Origin: an uncultured Lachnospiraceae bacterium
GTDB lineage: Bacteria > Bacillota > Clostridia > Lachnospirales > Lachnospiraceae
Assembly: GCA_934351925.1 (NCBI GenBank)
Contig: CAKRJT010000003.1
Location: 91,742 to 155,741, forward strand
Length of the DNA: 64,000 nucleotides
Reading direction: 5' to 3'
Translations under genes and position numbers: made by a program
Shown: in pieces, positions 8,506-17,218 of the stretch
How the letters are laid out: the number at the start of each line of letters is the position of its first letter
Numbering within the stretch: position 1 is the stretch's first letter
The notes under the pieces: generated by a model
Seen by the model: only the letters and a program-made list of their open reading frames with translations
The model's database searches: none
Told to the model about the DNA's origin: nothing

Positions 8506-9651
8506 CTATAAATTCCGGTCAATTAACCTGTTCACTATGAGCTCAACCTGGCTCTCGTCCACAGGTCTCGGATTAGTCGCTGTACATGGGTCAGCTACAG
8601 CCGCTCTCATTATATCAGCCTTGACAGCTATGTAGTCCGCCTCGTTCACTCCTGCCGCACTGAGGGTTCTTGGAACCTTCATCATGTCGAGCATGTATGA
8701 AAGCTCATTTATAAGAGCAAGGACACCTGTTCTCACATTGCTGCACGAAAGCCCTATTCTCTTTGCAACCTTGGCATAGCGCACAGCCGCCTCGGAATCT
8801 GCCTCACCGAAATGTCCCTCAAGGTCAGCGTTGAACTCAATGACATACGGAAGGATCATGGCATTGGCTCTTCCATGTGGTATATGGAACTTTGCGCCGA
8901 GCTGATGTGCTATTCCGTGATTGACTCCAAGGCTTACTGCGTTGAATGCCATTCCTGCAAGACAGGACGCAGAGTGCATCTTCTCCCTTGCCACAAGGTC
9001 ATTTCCGTTCTTATATGCCCTAGGAAGGTACTCAAAAGCAAGCTCTAAAGCCTTCTCAGCCAAAGCGTCAGACGCATCTGATGCATTGGTCGAGACATAA
9101 GCCTCAAGTGCATGTGTAATCACATCGAAACCCGTGTCAGCGGTCACTGAAGGCGGCGCTGTCACGACAAGCGACGGATCGAGTATCGCCATATCAGGAA
9201 GCAGTTCCTCGTCCACGAGAGGATACTTAATGCCCCTCTCCTTGTCCGTGATAACCGCGAACTCCGTGACCTCAGAGCCCGTACCGCTTGTAGTAGGTAT
9301 GGCTATGAGAGATATTCTCTGCTCCGGGCGCGTCTTTTTCATCATAAGTACAACTCCTTTTGCAGCGTCTATCGAGGAACCTCCTCCGAGCGCAACGACC
9401 ACATCAGCCTGATGCTCAGTGAGGAACTTGACACCTGCGACAACCATCTCTATAGGAGGGTCAGGGCGAACCTGGTCAAATATATCAACGCTTGTACAGC
9501 CCGTCAGCTTGTCGGCAATTCTCTTTGCCGCACCTGAGCTTGACATAAAGGAATCCGTGATGATGACCGCCCTCTTATTCTTTATCTCAGACAGCGCATC
9601 TATCGCGTTCTCCGAAAAGCATACCTCTGTCTTAATCTTAAATCTCTTCAT
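8506..9651 (-). CDS. Iron-dependent alcohol dehydrogenase (PduQ-type 1-propanol dehydrogenase)
   Basis: Group III Fe-ADH of 381 residues. It has the NAD-binding loop ALGGGSSIDAAKG, the segment IPTTSGTGSEVT, and metal-binding His residues in THALEAY and GVNHGIAHQLG...IPHGRANA. In a propanediol microcompartment this class reduces propionaldehyde to 1-propanol and regenerates NAD+ (family knowledge). The ATG at 9651 is preferred because GGAGG lies just before it; the upstream ATG at 9666 contains that site. It is the last gene of the operon, 46 bp after the DeoR gene. I see no obvious N-terminal targeting helix. Confidence 0.9.
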   Translation of the reverse strand: MKRFKIKTEVCFSENAIDALSEIKNKRAVIITDSFMSSSGAAKRIADKLTGCTSVDIFDQVRPDPPIEMVVAGVKFLTEHQADVVVALGGGSSIDAAKGVVLMMKKTRPEQRISLIAIPTTSGTGSEVTEFAVITDKERGIKYPLVDEELLPDMAILDPSLVVTAPPSVTADTGFDVITHALEAYVSTNASDASDALAEKALELAFEYLPRAYKNGNDLVAREKMHSASCLAGMAFNAVSLGVNHGIAHQLGAKFHIPHGRANAMILPYVIEFNADLEGHFGEADSEAAVRYAKVAKRIGLSCSNVRTGVLALINELSYMLDMMKVPRTLSAAGVNEADYIAVKADIMRAAVADPCTATNPRPVDESQVELIVNRLIDRNL

Positions 9652-9697
9652 TCTGTTAACCTCCATACAGGAATCAATCTGTCATGAAACTCGTCAT

Positions 9698-10465
9698 CTA
9701 TTCCTGCGGATATATAACCTCTACCCCGGCTGCGTCGAACTTCTGGAGCCACTCCTGTGATGGTCTTGTGTCCGTTACCACCATGTCGACCTCCCTGAAC
9801 TCGCCAACCTTCGTAAAGGAAATCTTGTCAAACTTCGAACTGTCAACTGCAAGAATCTTCTTTTTTCCTGCCTCGAGCAGTGCCATCTTAACCTGTGCAT
9901 CGCTCTCATTCGAGTCAGTCATTCCATGTCTTAGGTCAATTCCCTTTACAGAGAAAATCGCCATGTCGACATTGAAAGAATTAATCATGCGGATGGTCTG
10001 ATATCCGACGAGAGACAACGAACCATCCTTCATGGAGCCTCCGGTAGAAAGGATTTTCCAGCCCTTTCTGTCGGAGAGCTCTAACATTATCTCTATTGAA
10101 TTGGTTATAATGGTGAGATTTTTTCTGCTCTTGATGCTCTTTGCCACAAAGAGTGCCGTTGAGCTCGCATCGAGTATGATATGATCCCCATCGGAAATCA
10201 TGCCCCCGAGTATCTCACCGATTATCTGTTTGCCGGCAACATTTGATTTTTTACGCACTGTATACGGAAGGTCTGTATTCAGGCTCTCATTGATAACCGC
10301 ACCACCATAAGTCTTTTTGGCAAGTCCCTCCGCTTCAAGCTTCTCGAGATCCCTTCTTATGGTCTCCTCGGTCACATTATAGAGCTCGCTTAAATCGCTA
10401 ACTACAACCTTCTTGTCCTCCTGAAGCTTTGCCAATATAGCATTTCTTCTCTCTATCGCCAGCAT
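9698..10465 (-). CDS. DeoR-family transcriptional regulator
   Basis: The 255 residues start with a DeoR winged helix (RRNAILAKLQEDKKVVVSDL, then ETIRRDLEKLEAEGLAKKTYGG), followed by a DeoR sugar-phosphate sensor domain (about 75-235) with DASSTALFVAKSI and ILAVDSSKFDKISFTKVG. Family members are usually repressors released by a phosphorylated sugar. Here fuculose 1-phosphate or a related intermediate is a reasonable inducer. It sits inside the operon, so autoregulation is likely. The palindrome at 21070-21091 is a candidate operator. GGGGATGG precedes the ATG. Confidence 0.9.
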   Translation of the reverse strand: MLAIERRNAILAKLQEDKKVVVSDLSELYNVTEETIRRDLEKLEAEGLAKKTYGGAVINESLNTDLPYTVRKKSNVAGKQIIGEILGGMISDGDHIILDASSTALFVAKSIKSRKNLTIITNSIEIMLELSDRKGWKILSTGGSMKDGSLSLVGYQTIRMINSFNVDMAIFSVKGIDLRHGMTDSNESDAQVKMALLEAGKKKILAVDSSKFDKISFTKVGEFREVDMVVTDTRPSQEWLQKFDAAGVEVIYPQE

Positions 10466-10490
10466 ATTTTAACCATCCCCACCCAAATTT

Positions 10491-11039
10491 TTAAAGGATT
10501 GTATCCCACAGCCTCTTATCAGGATTTGCAATCACTGAGGACTCTAAGAACATTCCATTGTCAGCAACCGATGCCTTAGCCTTCTCAATCGCCGCTGAAA
10601 CCGCAGCAACCTCTCCCGTAAGCATGAGATACGACTTCCCGCACATACCTCTCGCAAGGCGGAGCTCGATAAGCTCTACCTGTGATGTCTTTGCAGCCGC
10701 ATCAGCCGCAATAATGATTGACGCTGCTGAAAATGTCTCAAGAACTCCGAGTGCCTTTACGTCCTTGACCTCGGTTGCACCATAGATTGCCGAGAAAATA
10801 GCCTCATCAGGATTTCCAAGCACGAAACTGTCGATAAGCTCTGCCGAAAATCTTGTCTTAGAAGCGTCCACCGCAGCCTTTACCGCCGATAAATCACCTG
10901 TGATGATGACAATATATTTGCCGGGACATACAACGGAGGACTCTAAGATATCAACGCTTGATGTCTTGAGCATAATATCCGCTGCCTGTACACCTGTCGA
11001 AACCGTCCTGTATTCTACCATTCCAATTGCTTTGCTCAT
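10491..11039 (-). CDS. pduT: Tandem-BMC shell protein, PduT-like (BMC-T)
   Basis: A 182-residue protein with two BMC domains (1-90 and 95-182), expected to form a trimer that mimics a hexamer in the shell. Cys38 in VVCPGKY falls exactly where Salmonella PduT places the cysteine that binds a [4Fe-4S] cluster in the pore, so electron passage across the shell is plausible. A second Cys lies in RGMCGKSYL. The next gene upstream encodes a PduS-like FeS protein, its expected electron partner. AGGAGG precedes the ATG. Confidence 0.9.
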   Translation of the reverse strand: MSKAIGMVEYRTVSTGVQAADIMLKTSSVDILESSVVCPGKYIVIITGDLSAVKAAVDASKTRFSAELIDSFVLGNPDEAIFSAIYGATEVKDVKALGVLETFSAASIIIAADAAAKTSQVELIELRLARGMCGKSYLMLTGEVAAVSAAIEKAKASVADNGMFLESSVIANPDKRLWDTIL

Positions 11040-11049
11040 AATAATCCTC

Positions 11050-12384
11050 CTAAGCCTTTATTGTAACGAACTTGTCGTTCACGTCCGTTACCGTGCCGCT
11101 TATTGTTGCATGTATCTTAACGCCTAGCTTGTCATCATCAGCACCGCCGATAGGCTGTCCGACTACGACCTTGTCACCTACGGCAACAAATGCCTTAGCA
11201 GGTGCACCTATGTGCTGCGTAAGCTGGATTTTAACTGAATTAACCTTAATCTCCTCATCTGCCATAGGAGCAGGTACATCATATCTTGTAAGACCTATTC
11301 TCGCCGTGAGGCGCTCCATAGGAACTCTTCTCTCATTTCTGTACGGAGCCACAGGCTTTAACACCGCGTCCTTAGGAACAGGAACGCCGTTTCTTCTGAG
11401 AGCACCCTTATACTCGCCGATAAGCGTTCTAGGTGACAAGCCCTGACCACAGGAATACATCTCGCAGAGACCGCATGCCGAGCAGAACATTGTGTCGAGC
11501 AGAGGCTTGATGTCCTGTGCGCTGCCGCTTGACACGGAACGCATGAACATGTGCGGTGTTATAGGGTGTCCGAGAAGATGTCTCGGGCAGAGATCCGTAC
11601 ACATCTGGCACTGACAGCAGGATGCCATCGCTCTCTTTACATTCACCTTGGTGCTCTGTGAACGCTTGAGCACGATATAGTGATCCTTAGGCATTACAAG
11701 GACTGCGTTTGATGTCTTTGTTATCGTGTCATAACCATTGCAGATTCTTCCCGTCATAGGACCGCCGCTTATATAAACCGGATCCTCCACCGTGACGCCG
11801 CCTGCGAGCTCGATAAGCTCGTTGACTGTCACTCCAAGAGGAACCTTAAGTGTAACAGGCTTCTTTACCTCACCTGCGATTGTTATGTACTTCGTTGTGA
11901 CAGGCTTATCAGCCGTCATTGCGAAATAGAGATTGAGCATCGTCTCAACATTGTACACGATGCAGCCAACCGAAATCGGAATGGCTCCCGGAGCAACAAC
12001 TCTTCCGGTTGTCTCATAAATTGTGATTACCTCATCGCCTGCCGGATAAACCTCAGGCAGGTAACCTATTGATATATCCTTAAAGGACGCAAGATTAGCC
12101 TTAACAGCCTCCACTGCCCCTTTATATGCAGGCTTAACGGCGATAATAACGCGCTCAGCCTGCGTTGCTTCCTTGACTGCGGTAAGTGCAGTCATTATCT
12201 CGAATGCATATTTCTCAAGCACCTGTCTGTGGAGCTTTAAAAGCGGCTCACACTCAGCACAGTTGAGGATAATGGTATCAGCTTTTTCGTTAAGCTTTGC
12301 ATAGCTTGGGAATCCCGCTCCGCCTGCGCCGACAATACCATTCTCCCTCATGATTCTGCCCAGTTCATTAATATTCATGCCCAT
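11050..12384 (-). CDS. pduS: PduS/RnfC-like flavo-iron-sulfur protein of the microcompartment
   Basis: The 444 residues fit the PduS family, which relates to RnfC and NuoF. Residues 1-130 have the NADH/FMN-type motif GIVGAGGAGFPSYAKL and NCAECEPLL. A SLBB-like part follows (about 165-230). Two 4Fe-4S motifs, CCQCQMCTDLCP (about 257) and CSACGLCEMYSC (about 301), come next, and a RnfC barrel-like C-terminal part ends it. In B12 microcompartments PduS is a cobalamin reductase. In glycyl-radical types lacking B12 it probably moves electrons from NADH, perhaps to the PduT cluster. The start has GAAGGAG upstream. Confidence 0.9.
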   Translation of the reverse strand: MGMNINELGRIMRENGIVGAGGAGFPSYAKLNEKADTIILNCAECEPLLKLHRQVLEKYAFEIMTALTAVKEATQAERVIIAVKPAYKGAVEAVKANLASFKDISIGYLPEVYPAGDEVITIYETTGRVVAPGAIPISVGCIVYNVETMLNLYFAMTADKPVTTKYITIAGEVKKPVTLKVPLGVTVNELIELAGGVTVEDPVYISGGPMTGRICNGYDTITKTSNAVLVMPKDHYIVLKRSQSTKVNVKRAMASCCQCQMCTDLCPRHLLGHPITPHMFMRSVSSGSAQDIKPLLDTMFCSACGLCEMYSCGQGLSPRTLIGEYKGALRRNGVPVPKDAVLKPVAPYRNERRVPMERLTARIGLTRYDVPAPMADEEIKVNSVKIQLTQHIGAPAKAFVAVGDKVVVGQPIGGADDDKLGVKIHATISGTVTDVNDKFVTIKA

Positions 12385-12404
12385 TGTAATTTCTCCTTCA
12401 AAGC

Positions 12405-12698
12405 TTAGAGCCCCATACCATCATCTACAATACCAACGATTGCTGCATCGATAGGTGCATCCGGCATACCGCATCCAACCCTCGCAGCACTTCCCATGGC
12501 TACGAGTACCGTCTCTCCGATACCCGCACCCACATTGTCAACCGCAACAATACGGCTTGTGCCATGTCCGGATGCTGCCTGCATTCCGTCCGACGGCTCA
12601 ATGATCATAAACTTGCTGCCAATTAAGTTATCATTCTTTCTGGTAGATACCAGACTACCCACGACTTTTCCGACTATCATGCTCTGCCTCACATACAT
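12405..12698 (-). CDS. EutN/CcmL-type pentameric shell vertex protein (BMC-P)
   Basis: The 97 residues match EutN/CcmL/PduN: VGKVVGSLVSTRKN at the start, FMIIEP, VAVDNVGAGIGETVLVAMGSAAR, and the C-terminal DAAIVGIVD. Such proteins form pentamers that cap the vertices of the shell. It is the only BMC-P in this locus. The ribosome binding site is weak (AAGAAG). Confidence 0.9.
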   Translation of the reverse strand: MYVRQSMIVGKVVGSLVSTRKNDNLIGSKFMIIEPSDGMQAASGHGTSRIVAVDNVGAGIGETVLVAMGSAARVGCGMPDAPIDAAIVGIVDDGMGL

Positions 12699-12746
12699 TA
12701 ATTCTTCTTAGCATTAATACCAAAATATACTCTCAGATCTCACAGA

Positions 12747-13025
12747 TCACTTTAAAACCGGAAGAATTTTCTCTACGTCTGCATGCGGTCTAGGAATTAC
12801 ATGCTTTGCAACAACCTCACCGAGTCTTGCTGCTGTAGCAGCGCCTGTGTCAACTGCCGCATTTACTGCACCTACATCTCCTCTTACCATAACGCTTACG
12901 AGTCCGGAACCAATCTTCTCTGTTCCTACAAGTGTTACGTTAGCTGCCTTTAACATTGCATCTGCTGCCTCTACTGCTGCTACAAGACCTCTTGTCTCGA
13001 TCATTCCTAATGCTTCCTGTGCCAT
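12747..13025 (-). CDS. BMC-H shell protein (PduA-like), paralogue 1
   Basis: The 92 residues form a single BMC domain of canonical length: EALGMIETRGLVAAVEAADAM at the start, the pore segment KIGSGL, and the C-terminal VIPRPHADVEKILP. It forms hexameric facet tiles that let small metabolites through. About 84 of 92 residues match the copy at 13360-13638, with changes at the ends of helices and at the C-terminus, so one is a recent duplicate. AGGAGG precedes it. Confidence 0.95.
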   Translation of the reverse strand: MAQEALGMIETRGLVAAVEAADAMLKAANVTLVGTEKIGSGLVSVMVRGDVGAVNAAVDTGAATAARLGEVVAKHVIPRPHADVEKILPVLK

Positions 13026-13056
13026 TTTATTATCCTCCTTATGATAAATACGATTA

Positions 13057-13347
13057 TTAATTCTGCTTTGCCATCCTGCCCGCGCTGAGCTTAAGTATTC
13101 TCACTACCTCATCGCACGGATTGGCTATAACTGCCTTCGCAACCGGGCGCTTGATTGCCTTAACATAAGCTGCCTCGACTGCCTCGGTGCAGGCTGATAC
13201 GTTGCCTGTGACAACCACTGTCACAAGCCGTCCTCCCAGCTTGCGCTCCCATGTCACAAATTCCACGTCCGCCGTCTTGCACATTATGTCCAGACAGTCG
13301 ATTGCGGCTGTGACGCTTGGTACTTCAATTAAGCCGATTGACTTCAT
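13057..13347 (-). CDS. BMC-domain shell protein with divergent pore segment
   Basis: This 96-residue single BMC domain lies between the two PduA-like paralogues. The edge motif and pore differ: KLGGRLV replaces KIGSGLV, placing a bulky Arg at the pore and implying different permeability. The helix segments CLDIMCKTADVEF and the C-terminal VIANPCDEVVRIL are conserved in position. The basic C-terminal tail GRMAKQN is unlike its neighbours. Known families with these features are minor shell components. Confidence 0.9.
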   Translation of the reverse strand: MKSIGLIEVPSVTAAIDCLDIMCKTADVEFVTWERKLGGRLVTVVVTGNVSACTEAVEAAYVKAIKRPVAKAVIANPCDEVVRILKLSAGRMAKQN

Positions 13348-13359
13348 CGATTGTTCTCC

Positions 13360-13638
13360 TTACTTAAGCTTTGGAAGAATCTTCTCTACATCTGCATGTG
13401 GTCTTGGGATTACATGTGTAGCTACAACCTCTCCAAGTCTTGCTGCGCTTGCCTTACCTGCATCAACTGCTGCGTTTACTGCACCTACGTCTCCTCTTAC
13501 CATAACGCTTACGAGTCCGGAACCGATCTTCTCTGTTCCTACAAGTGAAACCTCCGCTGCCTTAACCATCGCATCTGCTGCCTCTACTGCTGCTACAAGA
13601 CCTCTTGTCTCAATCATTCCTAATGCTTCCTGTGCCAT
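13360..13638 (-). CDS. BMC-H shell protein (PduA-like), paralogue 2
   Basis: The 92 residues are near-identical to the product at 12747-13025 (about eight substitutions). It has the same pore segment KIGSGL. The two copies flank a divergent BMC gene, suggesting a duplication within the operon or retention of two tiles with different edge contacts. AGGAGG precedes it. Confidence 0.95.
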   Translation of the reverse strand: MAQEALGMIETRGLVAAVEAADAMVKAAEVSLVGTEKIGSGLVSVMVRGDVGAVNAAVDAGKASAARLGEVVATHVIPRPHADVEKILPKLK

Positions 13639-13724
13639 TTTATTATCCTCCTTAGATAAAATATGTTAATAGTGTATATTTTATAAGTCCATGCCTTCAT
13701 TAAACCCGGGATTGCTTCCGCCCG

Positions 13725-14039
13725 TCAGCTCTTGTCGAGAGCCGACAGCTTAAGAAGCTTCTCCACATCGTCCCCAGGTGCCGGAATAACATACTCCGAT
13801 GCAACACCTGTAACTGTCCCGGCTGCAAGCTTGGCTGCCTCCATGGCTGCCCTCACTGCCGAGATACTGCCGCGAAACTTCACGGTTACCAGAAGCGGTA
13901 CCGGCAGTTTATCCGCATTGGCAGGCTTGTTTTTATCAAATGTCTCCATTGTAACGTCGGCTGCCTTGCACCCCGCATCACCTGCGACGAATGCTGCGAC
14001 AAGACCATATACCTCTAAAAGTCCAACTGCCTGTGCCAT
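13725..14039 (-). CDS. BMC-domain shell protein with an insertion
   Basis: This 104-residue BMC domain starts MAQAVGLLEVYGLVAAFVAG. About ten extra residues (DKNKPANADKLPVP) sit before the strand that leads into the pore, which the PduA-like paralogues lack. The C-terminal EYVIPAPGDDVEKLL is standard. The insertion probably lies on one face of the hexamer near the pore. It is the first shell gene after the enzyme genes. Confidence 0.85.
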   Translation of the reverse strand: MAQAVGLLEVYGLVAAFVAGDAGCKAADVTMETFDKNKPANADKLPVPLLVTVKFRGSISAVRAAMEAAKLAAGTVTGVASEYVIPAPGDDVEKLLKLSALDKS

Positions 14040-14079
14040 ATATCAAACCTCTTCTCTGCGATACTGTAGAAACCGGCTC

Positions 14080-15297
14080 CTACTTATTTACGATTGCTAT
14101 CTTGAGTCCTTCCATCTTCAGGTTGGTCTTGAGTGCCTCGTTGATCTCCTCGAGAGGGAACTTATGTGTTATAAGCTTCTCGATAGGAAGTCCGATTCCC
14201 TTGGCTCTCTTTAAGAAATCAAATGTTGTGGCATAATCCCTGAGGGTGTATACCCATGAACCTACTGTTGTAATCTCTTTGGAGCAGATATCAAAGTGAG
14301 GATTGATTGTAGCATCTCCGCCGTTGATGAAGAAACCGAGCTCACATAAGCCACCGCCGTTGCGGATAAACTTATAGATATTGCTGTGTGCCACAGGTGA
14401 ACCTGTGCACTGGAAAGCAAAATCTGCAAGATGTCCGTCGAAGCTTGCCTCAACTGCACCTGCGAGTGCTTCAATGCCCTTGTGCTCCTTGAAATTAACG
14501 GTCTTTGTTGCACCCATCATCTTGGCGAACTCAAGTCTCTTAGCTTCGCCGTCAACCGCAACGATGTTCTCAATACCCATTGTACGCAGAACTGCTATAC
14601 AGATAAGACCGATAGGACCGCAGCCCTGTACAACAACTCTTGAGTTGAAACGAAGAATGTTGGTTGTCTTGGCTCTCTCAACCGCATGTACCAGAACCGC
14701 ACATGGCTCAATGAGTATTCTTGAATCAAGATCAAGGTCACTTACGTTGAATACCGTTGAACCCTCGCGGATAAGGATATAATCTGAAAACCAGCCGTTA
14801 AGATGAACTTCATCATCAGGAAGAAGTCCGTATACATCAGCTCCGCCGACATTCTGCTTGTTAAGGTCGAACATTGTGATATCAGGATTGTCCTTGAAAA
14901 TCATACAGGTTACAACCTTGTCTCCGATATGTAAATCCTTGCCTGCGCTGTCCTTCTTTACATTCCTGCCCATAGCAACAATCTCACCTGTTCCCTCGTG
15001 TCCGAGTGCTACAGGGATAAGGCTGAACGGATCTCTCTTAAACTCGTGTGCGTCGGTACCGCATACACCGCAGCCCTCAACCTTAACAAGAATATCTCCG
15101 TCGCCGAGCTCCGGGATAGGGAACTCCTTCACGTCAAAATGCTCAAGTGATGTGAGCATGGCAACATGTGCTGTCTTAGGGATTGCTCCCGGTGTACTGC
15201 CTGCAGGAGCCGCAGCAGCCTGTGTTGTCTGCCCTCCTGTCATATCCTTCAATACCTGTTTTACAATAGCTTCAATATCAATATTTGATGAACCCAC
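14080..15297 (-). CDS. Zinc-type (MDR) alcohol dehydrogenase with N-terminal microcompartment targeting peptide
   Basis: The 405 residues begin with an amphipathic helix, IDIEAIVKQVLKDMTG, and an Ala/Pro/Gly linker (to about 40), the standard form of an encapsulation peptide. An MDR dehydrogenase follows with catalytic-zinc residues in CGVCGTDAHE and GHEGTG, and a Rossmann segment VVQGCGPIGLICIAVL. The usual four-cysteine structural-zinc lobe is missing: the segment after GDKVV has no clustered Cys. In fucose-type loci this enzyme may reduce lactaldehyde to 1,2-propanediol, feeding the dehydratase. The substrate is inferred from context. Confidence 0.85.
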   Translation of the reverse strand: MGSSNIDIEAIVKQVLKDMTGGQTTQAAAAPAGSTPGAIPKTAHVAMLTSLEHFDVKEFPIPELGDGDILVKVEGCGVCGTDAHEFKRDPFSLIPVALGHEGTGEIVAMGRNVKKDSAGKDLHIGDKVVTCMIFKDNPDITMFDLNKQNVGGADVYGLLPDDEVHLNGWFSDYILIREGSTVFNVSDLDLDSRILIEPCAVLVHAVERAKTTNILRFNSRVVVQGCGPIGLICIAVLRTMGIENIVAVDGEAKRLEFAKMMGATKTVNFKEHKGIEALAGAVEASFDGHLADFAFQCTGSPVAHSNIYKFIRNGGGLCELGFFINGGDATINPHFDICSKEITTVGSWVYTLRDYATTFDFLKRAKGIGLPIEKLITHKFPLEEINEALKTNLKMEGLKIAIVNK

Positions 15298-15315
15298 GTC
15301 AAAAACCTCCGTTTC

Positions 15316-15792
15316 TTAAACTGTCTTATCGACAAGCTCCATAAAAACCTGTCTGCCGTAAGCCGCCAGTGCGGTGTCTTCTTCCTCCGTACCGCCGCTC
15401 ACTCCAAGTCCGCCAACAATCCGTCCACCTGCCATGAGTGGCTCACCGCCTCCGAATATCACTATTCTTCCGCCGTTGGTGTTCTGTACTCCGTATAGCG
15501 AACCTCCCGGCTGTGCCAGCTTCTTAAGCTCTATGGTAGAAATCTTAAGACCGACAACCGTATATGCCTTGTTAAACGCAACATCGTAGCTTGCTATGAA
15601 CGAGTCGTCCATACAGTGGACAAGCACCGGATTCGCCCCGCTGTTCATCACGACGACCACCGCCTTGACACCCATCTGAACTGCCCTCTCCTCGACGCGC
15701 TGCGCGAGAGCCTTTGCAAGCTCAAGTGACATATCCTGCTTCTGCTGCATTATGACATTCTTTACAATCTCAGTAATCTGTGAAGAATCCAC
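15316..15792 (-). CDS. HbpS/GlcG-family (PduO C-terminal-like) microcompartment protein
   Basis: The 158 residues start with a short helix (SSQITEIVKNVIMQQ) that looks like a targeting peptide. A GlcG/HbpS (DUF336) fold follows, with VEERAVQMGVKAVVVVMNSG, DVAFNKAYTV, and the glycine-rich IFGGGEPLMAGGRIVGGLGVSGGT. Relatives occur as a domain of PduO and as free proteins in microcompartment loci. Some bind haem or cofactors, but the role inside the shell is not settled. It lies between the aldolase and the zinc ADH. Confidence 0.85.
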   Translation of the reverse strand: MDSSQITEIVKNVIMQQKQDMSLELAKALAQRVEERAVQMGVKAVVVVMNSGANPVLVHCMDDSFIASYDVAFNKAYTVVGLKISTIELKKLAQPGGSLYGVQNTNGGRIVIFGGGEPLMAGGRIVGGLGVSGGTEEEDTALAAYGRQVFMELVDKTV

Positions 15793-15816
15793 GAAACCAC
15801 CTCTTCCGTCAACTGA

Positions 15817-16614
15817 TTATCTGTTAAGCTGTTCTAAAACCTTGCGGGTAATCTCAGCTACAAGCTCCGGTGATGCATCTGCACTGCTGCCGCATGAGCC
15901 GTCGCAGCTATGGCAGTTAGGCTTGCCCTCTCTCGCATTCGGACAGAGGTTAGCAGGGTGCTTTCCAGGCAGACCGAACTGTCTTCTGATTTCATAGAGA
16001 CGTTCTACCTGCTCCTTGCTGAGCTCCTTAGGTCCGCCGAGCTGTCTTGCCTTGTATAAGAGCTCTGCATAGAACTCAAGTGACTCCATCTTGTGGTAAG
16101 CCGAGAGCAGATCCACGCTGTATGAGAGTGCTCCGTGGTTCTCAAGAAGCACTGCATCATAATATGGAAGATACTCCTCAACAGCATCAGGTATCTCGTT
16201 GGTTGACGGTGTGCCGTACTTTGCAATAGGTACACAGCCAAGCGCTATAACCGCCTCCGGCATAATAGGCGCCGTCAGAGGAATACCTGCGATGGCAAAT
16301 GCCGTGGCATATGATGGGTGAGCATGTACAACAGAACCCACATCAGGTCTCTTCTGATATACTCTCATATGCATCTTAATCTCAGATGACGGCTTAAATC
16401 TGCCGTTAGCCTCGATAACATTGCCGTTTCTGTCAACCTTGCAGATGTACTCCGGTGTCATAAAGCCCTTGCTCACGCCCGTAGGTGTGCATAAAAACTC
16501 ATTGTCGTTGAGCTTTACGGAAATGTTGCCGTCATTTGCGGCAACCATGCCTCTGTCGTAGATTCTTTTACCAATCTCGCAGATCTGCTTCTTAATTTCG
16601 TACTCTGAAACCAT
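15817..16614 (-). CDS. Class II aldolase (L-fuculose/rhamnulose-1-phosphate type) with C-terminal targeting peptide
   Basis: Cleaves a 6-deoxy-ketohexose 1-phosphate to dihydroxyacetone phosphate and lactaldehyde. Residues 1-210 form the aldolase: GMVAANDGNISVK, PTGVSKG, the zinc ligands HAHPSYATAFA, and LLENHGALSYS with a later Glu/His region. Residues 215-245 are a Cys/Gly/Ser-rich linker (CPNAREGKPNCHSCDGSCGS). The last 18 residues, SPELVAEITRKVLEQLNR, form an amphipathic helix typical of microcompartment encapsulation. This gene marks the locus as the fucose/rhamnose type. The zinc ADH, HbpS-like protein and dehydratase complete the route. It heads the second transcription unit. Confidence 0.9.
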   Translation of the reverse strand: MVSEYEIKKQICEIGKRIYDRGMVAANDGNISVKLNDNEFLCTPTGVSKGFMTPEYICKVDRNGNVIEANGRFKPSSEIKMHMRVYQKRPDVGSVVHAHPSYATAFAIAGIPLTAPIMPEAVIALGCVPIAKYGTPSTNEIPDAVEEYLPYYDAVLLENHGALSYSVDLLSAYHKMESLEFYAELLYKARQLGGPKELSKEQVERLYEIRRQFGLPGKHPANLCPNAREGKPNCHSCDGSCGSSADASPELVAEITRKVLEQLNR

Positions 16615-16676
16615 TACGAAACCCTCCTTGATAATTATATGTTGTTTTGTTTGTTTTTGCGTTGATTTATAATTAA

Positions 16677-16705
16677 ATTATACCATTTTGTTAAAAAAAC
16701 GTCAA
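16677..16705 (-). promoter_or_regulatory. Strong internal promoter before the aldolase gene
   Basis: On the minus strand TTGACG (16705-16700), a 17-bp T-rich spacer and perfect TATAAT (16682-16677) precede the aldolase ATG by about 60 bp. A second TTGACA lies 14 bp further upstream. The -10 is part of a small palindrome, TATAATT-t-AATTATA. This splits the locus into a dehydratase unit and an aldolase/shell unit. Confidence 0.7.
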
Positions 16706-16760
16706 TCTAAATTTGTCAAAAAAATGTGGTTTTCGGTTGTTTTTTATATAATTCCATGCA

Positions 16761-17183
16761 CTAGGCCAGATATGAGAAAATATCAGCAATTCCTTCGCCC
16801 GTAACCGAACTCACAAAGAATATTTTCTTACACCCGGCAAGCTTAAGCCACTCAGCCGCACGCTCCGGTCTCGCGTCAGCTCTGTCAATCTGCGTCACTA
16901 TGCCGATGACATCACGATTGCACATGCAGGTGATGCACGGCGGAAACAACGAATATTCCTCCCTCGCTGACAACAGCAGCCCGACGACATCTGCCTCATA
17001 GCTGTACAGCGCAAGCGCCCTTCCAAGTATCTTGTTCTCAGCGTACTCACCCGGCGTATCTATGATACAGTCAAAATGATTTATGTACTGCGTCTTATGG
17101 TATGAAATTCTCTCGCCGCGCATAGCCTGTGTGAGCGTAGTCTTGCCGCAGCCCGTCTTACCCATAAAGATTATCTTTTTCAT
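16761..17183 (-). CDS. PduV/EutP-family small GTPase
   Basis: The 140 residues match the EutP/PduV P-loop family: GKTGCGKTTLTQAMRG (Walker A), IDTPGEY (switch II) and TQIDRAD for guanine recognition. Members associate with microcompartments, PduV being linked to their movement. The extra cysteines CITCMCNRD in the middle are unusual. It is the last gene of the dehydratase unit, before the internal promoter. Confidence 0.85.
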   Translation of the reverse strand: MKKIIFMGKTGCGKTTLTQAMRGERISYHKTQYINHFDCIIDTPGEYAENKILGRALALYSYEADVVGLLLSAREEYSLFPPCITCMCNRDVIGIVTQIDRADARPERAAEWLKLAGCKKIFFVSSVTGEGIADIFSYLA

Positions 17184-17218
17184 TGAGTTTCACTCCCGTA
17201 TACATTCATGCACTGTAA

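Noticed and set aside
12747..13638. Assembly duplication of the two PduA-like shell genes
   Set aside because: The copies differ at about eight residues and in spacing, and flank a distinct gene, so a real tandem paralogue pair is more likely.
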